The notes under the pieces: generated by a model
Databases searched by the model: none
Told to the model about the DNA's origin: nothing
The model's input: the letters and a program-made list of their open reading frames with translations, nothing else
Part shown: positions 60,803-64,000 of the stretch, in pieces
Position numbering within the stretch: position 1 is the stretch's first letter
How the letters are laid out: the number at the start of each line of letters is the position of its first letter
Made by a program: the position numbers and the translations under genes
Origin: Pelomonas sp937871895
Lineage (GTDB): Bacteria; Pseudomonadota; Gammaproteobacteria; Burkholderiales; Burkholderiaceae_C
Assembly: GCF_046348265.1 (NCBI RefSeq)
Contig: NZ_JAXMEO010000007.1
DNA length: 64,000 bases
Reading direction: 5' to 3' (one strand)

Positions 60803-62709
60803 GGGAAGCGAGCGATGAAGCCCCCCTGCGGTTGGAGGGCCAGCCGTGTGGTGGTGGATTTGGGCAAAGGCTCGATGCGGAAGTCGCGCGGGCCGGCCCC
60901 GTCAGTGAAAAGCTGGCCGGCGCGCTGGCGCAGGAAGAGGGCGTCGAGCACCACCTCGCGCGGCGTGTCGTCGGCATTGAAGCCCGCCACCCACCAGCTC
61001 TTGCCGGCGCGGCGGGCGATGACGGCGAAGCGGCCCGGCCCGCCGTCGATGAAGCGGGTCTCGTCCCAGCGGCGCGGCAACTGGCGCAGCAGGTTCTTGA
61101 CCTCGGCCGGCACGGTGGCCATGCCTTCGGGGATCTCGGCAAAGTGCTGGATGCCCGACAGGAACAGCACGGCCTGCGCCAGCTCGAAGCCATTGCGCGT
61201 GCGGCGCTGGATGTTCGGGATGTCGCCAAACACCATGGGCGTGAAGTCCATGGGGTCGAAGAGGTTGCGCGTGAAGGGCAGCATGGCCGCGTGCCCTGCC
61301 ACCTTGTCCTGATCGGCCTGGCCGAAGGTGACGAACTCGAAGCCCTTGATGGCCTCGGCCGTCATGAAGTTGGGGAAGGTGCGGGCCCAGCCGCGCGGCA
61401 GCGTGGCGCCGTGGAAGTTGACCATCAGGCCGGCGGCGAGCGTGTCGCGCAGCAGGGCGAGGTAGTAGGCCTGCATGCTGGCGCCGTCGCCGCCGAAGAA
61501 GTCGATCTTGACGCCCTGCACGCCCATGTCGCGCAGGCGGCTGAACTCGCGTTGGCGTGCCTCAGGCGTGAGCAGGGCGCTCTTGGGCGTTTGTGGGGAC
61601 TCGTTCCAGTCGCCCGAGGAGTTGTACCAAACGTGGACGCCCACGCCCTTGCGCTTGGCGTAGCTGACCAGCTCCTTGAGCTTCTCATCGCCGATGCGGG
61701 TGTCCCACTCGGCGTCGATCAGCAGGTAGGGCCAGCGCATGTCGGCCGCGTAGTCGATGAAGCGCTTCTGCACGTCAAAGACCGTGGCCTCGTCCTTGAG
61801 CAGCGCCCAGCTCCAGGCGGCGGCGCCGGGCTCGAAGCGGGCGGTGGCTGGCAGCGCGGGCGGCGCCAGGTCGGTGCCCAAGGTGGACTCAACGAGGGTG
61901 GCGAGCGTGCCCAGCGCGATCACGCGCCACGGCGTGACCATGGTGCCGTCGGCCTCGGCCAGCAGGTGGCCGCCGGTGAAGACCTCGCGCGCCATGGGCA
62001 GGCCCAGGCAGTAGTTGCCGCCTGAGGAGTCGGCTTGCAGGCGCGAGGCGTGGAAGCTGCCATCCATGCCCGCTTCCGTCAGCGCCACCCAGGTGGGGCC
62101 GGTGCGGAACAGGGCCGGAAACACCCAGCCGGCCGGTGAGGGCGAGGGCGTGCCGACGGGGATGTCCTTCTCGTAGTGCTCTTCGTAGGACGGGTTGGTG
62201 CCCTTCCAGCCCGTGCCGGCGACGGACATCGGCTGCAACCAGGCGCGGGCCTCTGGTGCGAATTGCAGGCAGGTCGTCTCGGCGACGAAGCGGCGCTTCT
62301 CGCCGGCCTCGCCCGGGGCGGTGTAGCGCAGGGCCAGGCCGTCGTTGGACACACGCACGTCGAGCAGCAGGCGCTGGCCGGCAGGGTTCTCCAACTCGAA
62401 GCGCTGCTCGTTGGCCGTGACCTGCACCTGCTGGCGCTTGCCGGCGGGCAGCTGGTAGCGCTCCTGGTGGCGGCGCGGCGGGCTGGTTTTGACGAGGCGC
62501 AGGTTGTTGCTGAGGTCAGCGTCGGCCAGTTGCAGGCCGAGGCGCGAGTCCAGCAACACCGGCTTGCCGGCCTGCTGCACGCGGTAGACGAGGCGCTGCT
62601 GGGCGTCGATGCTCACGTCCACCTGCACCCGGCCGTCGGGGCTGACGAGCGCGGACGCCAGGCCAGGGGCCAGGGTCAGTGCCGAGAGCAGGGATGGGAG
62701 CAGGCGCAT
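60799..62709 (-). CDS. GH97 alpha-galactosidase/alpha-glucosidase
   Basis: A 636-aa exported GH97 enzyme with a signal peptide (LLPSLLSALTLAPGLASA), an N-terminal beta-super-sandwich (~20-290), a catalytic barrel (~295-540) and a C-terminal beta-domain. A nucleophile-type aspartate, D403 in GVKIDFFGGDG, points to the retaining branch (alpha-galactosidase-like) rather than the inverting SusB branch. Neighbour genes for arabinose/galactose use support alpha-galactoside or beta-L-arabinopyranoside cleavage. Ca-site acidic residues near IDAEWD and ESP could not be assigned with certainty. Confidence 0.88.
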   Translation of the reverse strand: MRLLPSLLSALTLAPGLASALVSPDGRVQVDVSIDAQQRLVYRVQQAGKPVLLDSRLGLQLADADLSNNLRLVKTSPPRRHQERYQLPAGKRQQVQVTANEQRFELENPAGQRLLLDVRVSNDGLALRYTAPGEAGEKRRFVAETTCLQFAPEARAWLQPMSVAGTGWKGTNPSYEEHYEKDIPVGTPSPSPAGWVFPALFRTGPTWVALTEAGMDGSFHASRLQADSSGGNYCLGLPMAREVFTGGHLLAEADGTMVTPWRVIALGTLATLVESTLGTDLAPPALPATARFEPGAAAWSWALLKDEATVFDVQKRFIDYAADMRWPYLLIDAEWDTRIGDEKLKELVSYAKRKGVGVHVWYNSSGDWNESPQTPKSALLTPEARQREFSRLRDMGVQGVKIDFFGGDGASMQAYYLALLRDTLAAGLMVNFHGATLPRGWARTFPNFMTAEAIKGFEFVTFGQADQDKVAGHAAMLPFTRNLFDPMDFTPMVFGDIPNIQRRTRNGFELAQAVLFLSGIQHFAEIPEGMATVPAEVKNLLRQLPRRWDETRFIDGGPGRFAVIARRAGKSWWVAGFNADDTPREVVLDALFLRQRAGQLFTDGAGPRDFRIEPLPKSTTTRLALQPQGGFIARFP

Positions 62710-62746
62710 GGGGCGTGGGGTCGGAGCGGCGGCGTGGAGGCTGCGT

Positions 62747-63676
62747 TCAGCGGCCCCAGCGCAGCACCAGCGGGTCGAGCCGGCGTGCTGCGTCCAGCAG
62801 GCCGGCGCGCACCTCGGGGCTCATCTCGGGGAAGGGATGGCGCGGCGCGTCGCACGCGATGACGCCGCCTTCCTTCATCAGGGCCTTGGCGGTCAGGATG
62901 CCGCCTTGGCGGTTCTCGTAGTTGATCAGCGGCAGCCAGCGGCCGTACTGGCGCACGGCTTCCTCGCGGTCTCCGCGGTGGAAGGCGTCGAAGATCATGC
63001 GGATGCCGTCCGGGTAGGCGCCGCCGGTCATGGCGCCGGTGGCGCCGGCGTCCAGGTCGGCCAGCAGGGTGATGGCTTCTTCGCCGTCCCAGGGGCCTTC
63101 GATGGCGGCGCCGCCGAGGCGGATCAGCTCGCGCATCTTGCTGGCGGCGCCCGGCATCTCCAGCTTGAAGTACTTGAGGTTGGCGATGTTCTGCGCCATG
63201 CGGGCCAGGAAGGGGGCGGACATCGGCGTGCCGGCCACCGGCGCGTCCTGCACCATGATCGGGATGTTGATGGCGTCTGAGAGGCGCTGGTAGAAGGCCT
63301 CGACCTGCCCTTCGGACACGCGGAAGGTGGCGCCGTGATAGGGCGGCATCACCATCACCATGGCGGCACCGAGCTGTTCGGCCTGGCGGCTGCGCTCGAT
63401 GCAGATCTGGGTGGCGTAATGGGTGGTCGTGACGATGACGGGCACGCGGCCGGCCACATGCGCGAGGATGGCGCGGGTCAGCACGTCACGCTCGGCGTCG
63501 GAGAGGACAAACTGCTCCGAGAAATTTGCGAGGATGCACAGCCCGGTCGAGCCGGCGTCGATCATGAAGTCGACGCAGCGCAGCTGGCCCGGCAGGTCCA
63601 GGCTGCCGTCAGCGTTGAAGATGGTGGGGACGACCGGGAAGACGCCCCGGTAGGGCCGGGTGGCAGACGTGGGCAT
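62747..63676 (-). CDS. araD: L-2-keto-3-deoxyarabonate dehydratase
   Basis: Cytoplasmic DHDPS/NAL-family lyase of 309 aa, the length of Azospirillum L-KDA dehydratase. It converts L-2-keto-3-deoxyarabonate to alpha-ketoglutarate semialdehyde. The Schiff-base lysine is K171 in LKYFKLEMPG, the same number as in the Azospirillum enzyme. ILANFSEQFVLSDAERD and MVMPPYHGATFRVSEGQ are family typical. First gene of the 21-kb minus-strand array; divergent from the dehydrogenase at the right edge, which likely does the first pathway step. Symbol follows Azospirillum usage, unrelated to ribulose-phosphate epimerase AraD. Confidence 0.92.
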   Translation of the reverse strand: MPTSATRPYRGVFPVVPTIFNADGSLDLPGQLRCVDFMIDAGSTGLCILANFSEQFVLSDAERDVLTRAILAHVAGRVPVIVTTTHYATQICIERSRQAEQLGAAMVMVMPPYHGATFRVSEGQVEAFYQRLSDAINIPIMVQDAPVAGTPMSAPFLARMAQNIANLKYFKLEMPGAASKMRELIRLGGAAIEGPWDGEEAITLLADLDAGATGAMTGGAYPDGIRMIFDAFHRGDREEAVRQYGRWLPLINYENRQGGILTAKALMKEGGVIACDAPRHPFPEMSPEVRAGLLDAARRLDPLVLRWGR

Positions 63677-63890
63677 GATGGCTATAGGCGCAGAGGGCGG
63701 CAGCGCTTGGCCGCAATGGGCGGACCGAGGGTGCGCCCCGATGACGGAATGAGTAGGGATTAAAGTATGATTATGTCCTGTTGATTATCAGTAAGAACCC
63801 GGCATTTGCCTAAATCAACTTTATAAAGTCTGACTATTTGATTTGTTTGGCTACCCTGGGAGACAGGGGCTGGCCTGAGGAGTGGGTTCC
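63677..63890. promoter_or_regulatory. Divergent promoter of the arabinose array and the dehydrogenase
   Basis: A 214-base gap, clearly AT-rich in the middle (63755-63845). AAAGTATGATTAT (63762-63774) recurs as AAAGTCTGACTAT (63825-63837), 11 of 13 identical and 63 bases apart, about six DNA turns. TGATTAT also repeats at 63768-63774 and 63782-63788. These are good candidates for a regulator binding both promoters. GAGGAG before 63891 serves the dehydrogenase. No strong -35/-10 pair could be fixed. Confidence 0.55.
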
Positions 63891-64000
63891 ATGAGTCAGT
63901 TTGCGCGCTATCCCAGCCTGCAGGACCGGGCGGTCCTGATCACCGGCGGGGCGACGGGCATTGGGGCGGATCTGGTCAAGGCCTTTGTCGAGCAAGGCGC
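63891..64000 (+). CDS. Short-chain dehydrogenase (5' end only), probable L-arabinose/D-galactose 1-dehydrogenase
   Basis: The first 36 codons are present, cut by the window edge: MSQFARYPSLQDRAVLITGG, then ATGIGADLVKAFVEQG. The TGG-x3-GIG glycine motif and following helix are those of classical SDR enzymes. GAGGAG precedes the ATG. Position divergent from the arabinose-pathway genes suggests sugar 1-dehydrogenase activity feeding the arabinonate/galactonate branches; this is inferred from context because the catalytic part lies outside the window. Confidence 0.75.
   Translation, partial: MSQFARYPSLQDRAVLITGGATGIGADLVKAFVEQG

Noticed and set aside
1..64000. CRISPR array
   Set aside because: No regularly spaced short repeats with unique spacers; the repeats present are paired inverted arms or gene-end duplicates.

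Overview
The window is high-GC DNA (about two thirds G+C by eye) with strong G/C third-position codon bias. It fits a plant-polysaccharide-degrading betaproteobacterium of the order Burkholderiales, perhaps near Roseateles/Mitsuaria/Rubrivivax. This placement is inferred from gene content (two PEP-CTERM proteins, a Caulobacter-type TonB receptor, OtsA/OtsB with a GH15 enzyme, a non-phosphorylative arabinose pathway) and GC-rich palindromic repeats. No rRNA or tRNA gene was seen.

Layout. (1) About 0-13 kb, minus strand: two GH1 beta-glucosidases, an SGNH esterase, a GH95 alpha-L-fucosidase, a GH35 beta-galactosidase, a TonB-dependent receptor, and dgoD followed by its LysR regulator. (2) About 14.4-21.2 kb, plus strand: a GH27 alpha-galactosidase, a tryptophan-halogenase-like flavoprotein, a YicI-type GH31 alpha-xylosidase, and GH43-CBM6. 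(3) 21-29 kb: PEP-CTERM protein, acetyltransferase, MarR regulator, and a trehalose locus (otsB, a membrane-anchored otsA, divergent GH15) with a decayed mscS remnant. (4) 29-36 kb: divergent GH2 and GH51-GH3. (5) 35.3-40.4 kb: an accessory region in which the 3' end of the GH3 gene occurs three times. Between copies 1 and 2 lies an AAA ATPase/RloB pair (AbiL-like defence). Between copies 2 and 3 lies a metal-handling cassette (two small Cys-rich exported proteins, an HMA-CDF transporter, a Phd-type antitoxin). (6) 40.4-42.5 kb: small accessory genes and repeats. (7) 42.7-63.7 kb, minus strand: a 21-kb co-directional array with GH27, the ytfQRT-yjfF sugar ABC transporter, GH31-PA14, GH127, GH51, alpha-ketoglutarate semialdehyde dehydrogenase, L-arabinonate dehydratase, a LysR regulator broken by one stop codon, GH97, and L-2-keto-3-deoxyarabonate dehydratase. 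A divergent short-chain dehydrogenase starts at the right edge.

How it works together. The enzymes are exo-acting or side-chain enzymes for xyloglucan, arabinan/arabinogalactan and galactomannan oligosaccharides: they remove fucose, galactose, xylose, arabinofuranose, acetyl and glucose. Entry is likely through the TonB receptor (outer membrane) and the Ytf-type ABC transporter (inner membrane). Released L-arabinose is predicted to be oxidised to alpha-ketoglutarate without phosphorylation (dehydrogenase, arabinonate dehydratase, KDA dehydratase, semialdehyde dehydrogenase; no lactonase seen). D-galactose can feed the galactonate branch through DgoD. No endo-acting backbone enzyme is present, so polymer cutting must be encoded elsewhere.

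Most notable: the GH3 3'-end triplication with cargo between the copies, the stop codon in the arabinose-operon LysR gene, the palindromic repeat inserted in frame in the fucosidase, and the sensor-like membrane module fused to trehalose-6-phosphate synthase.
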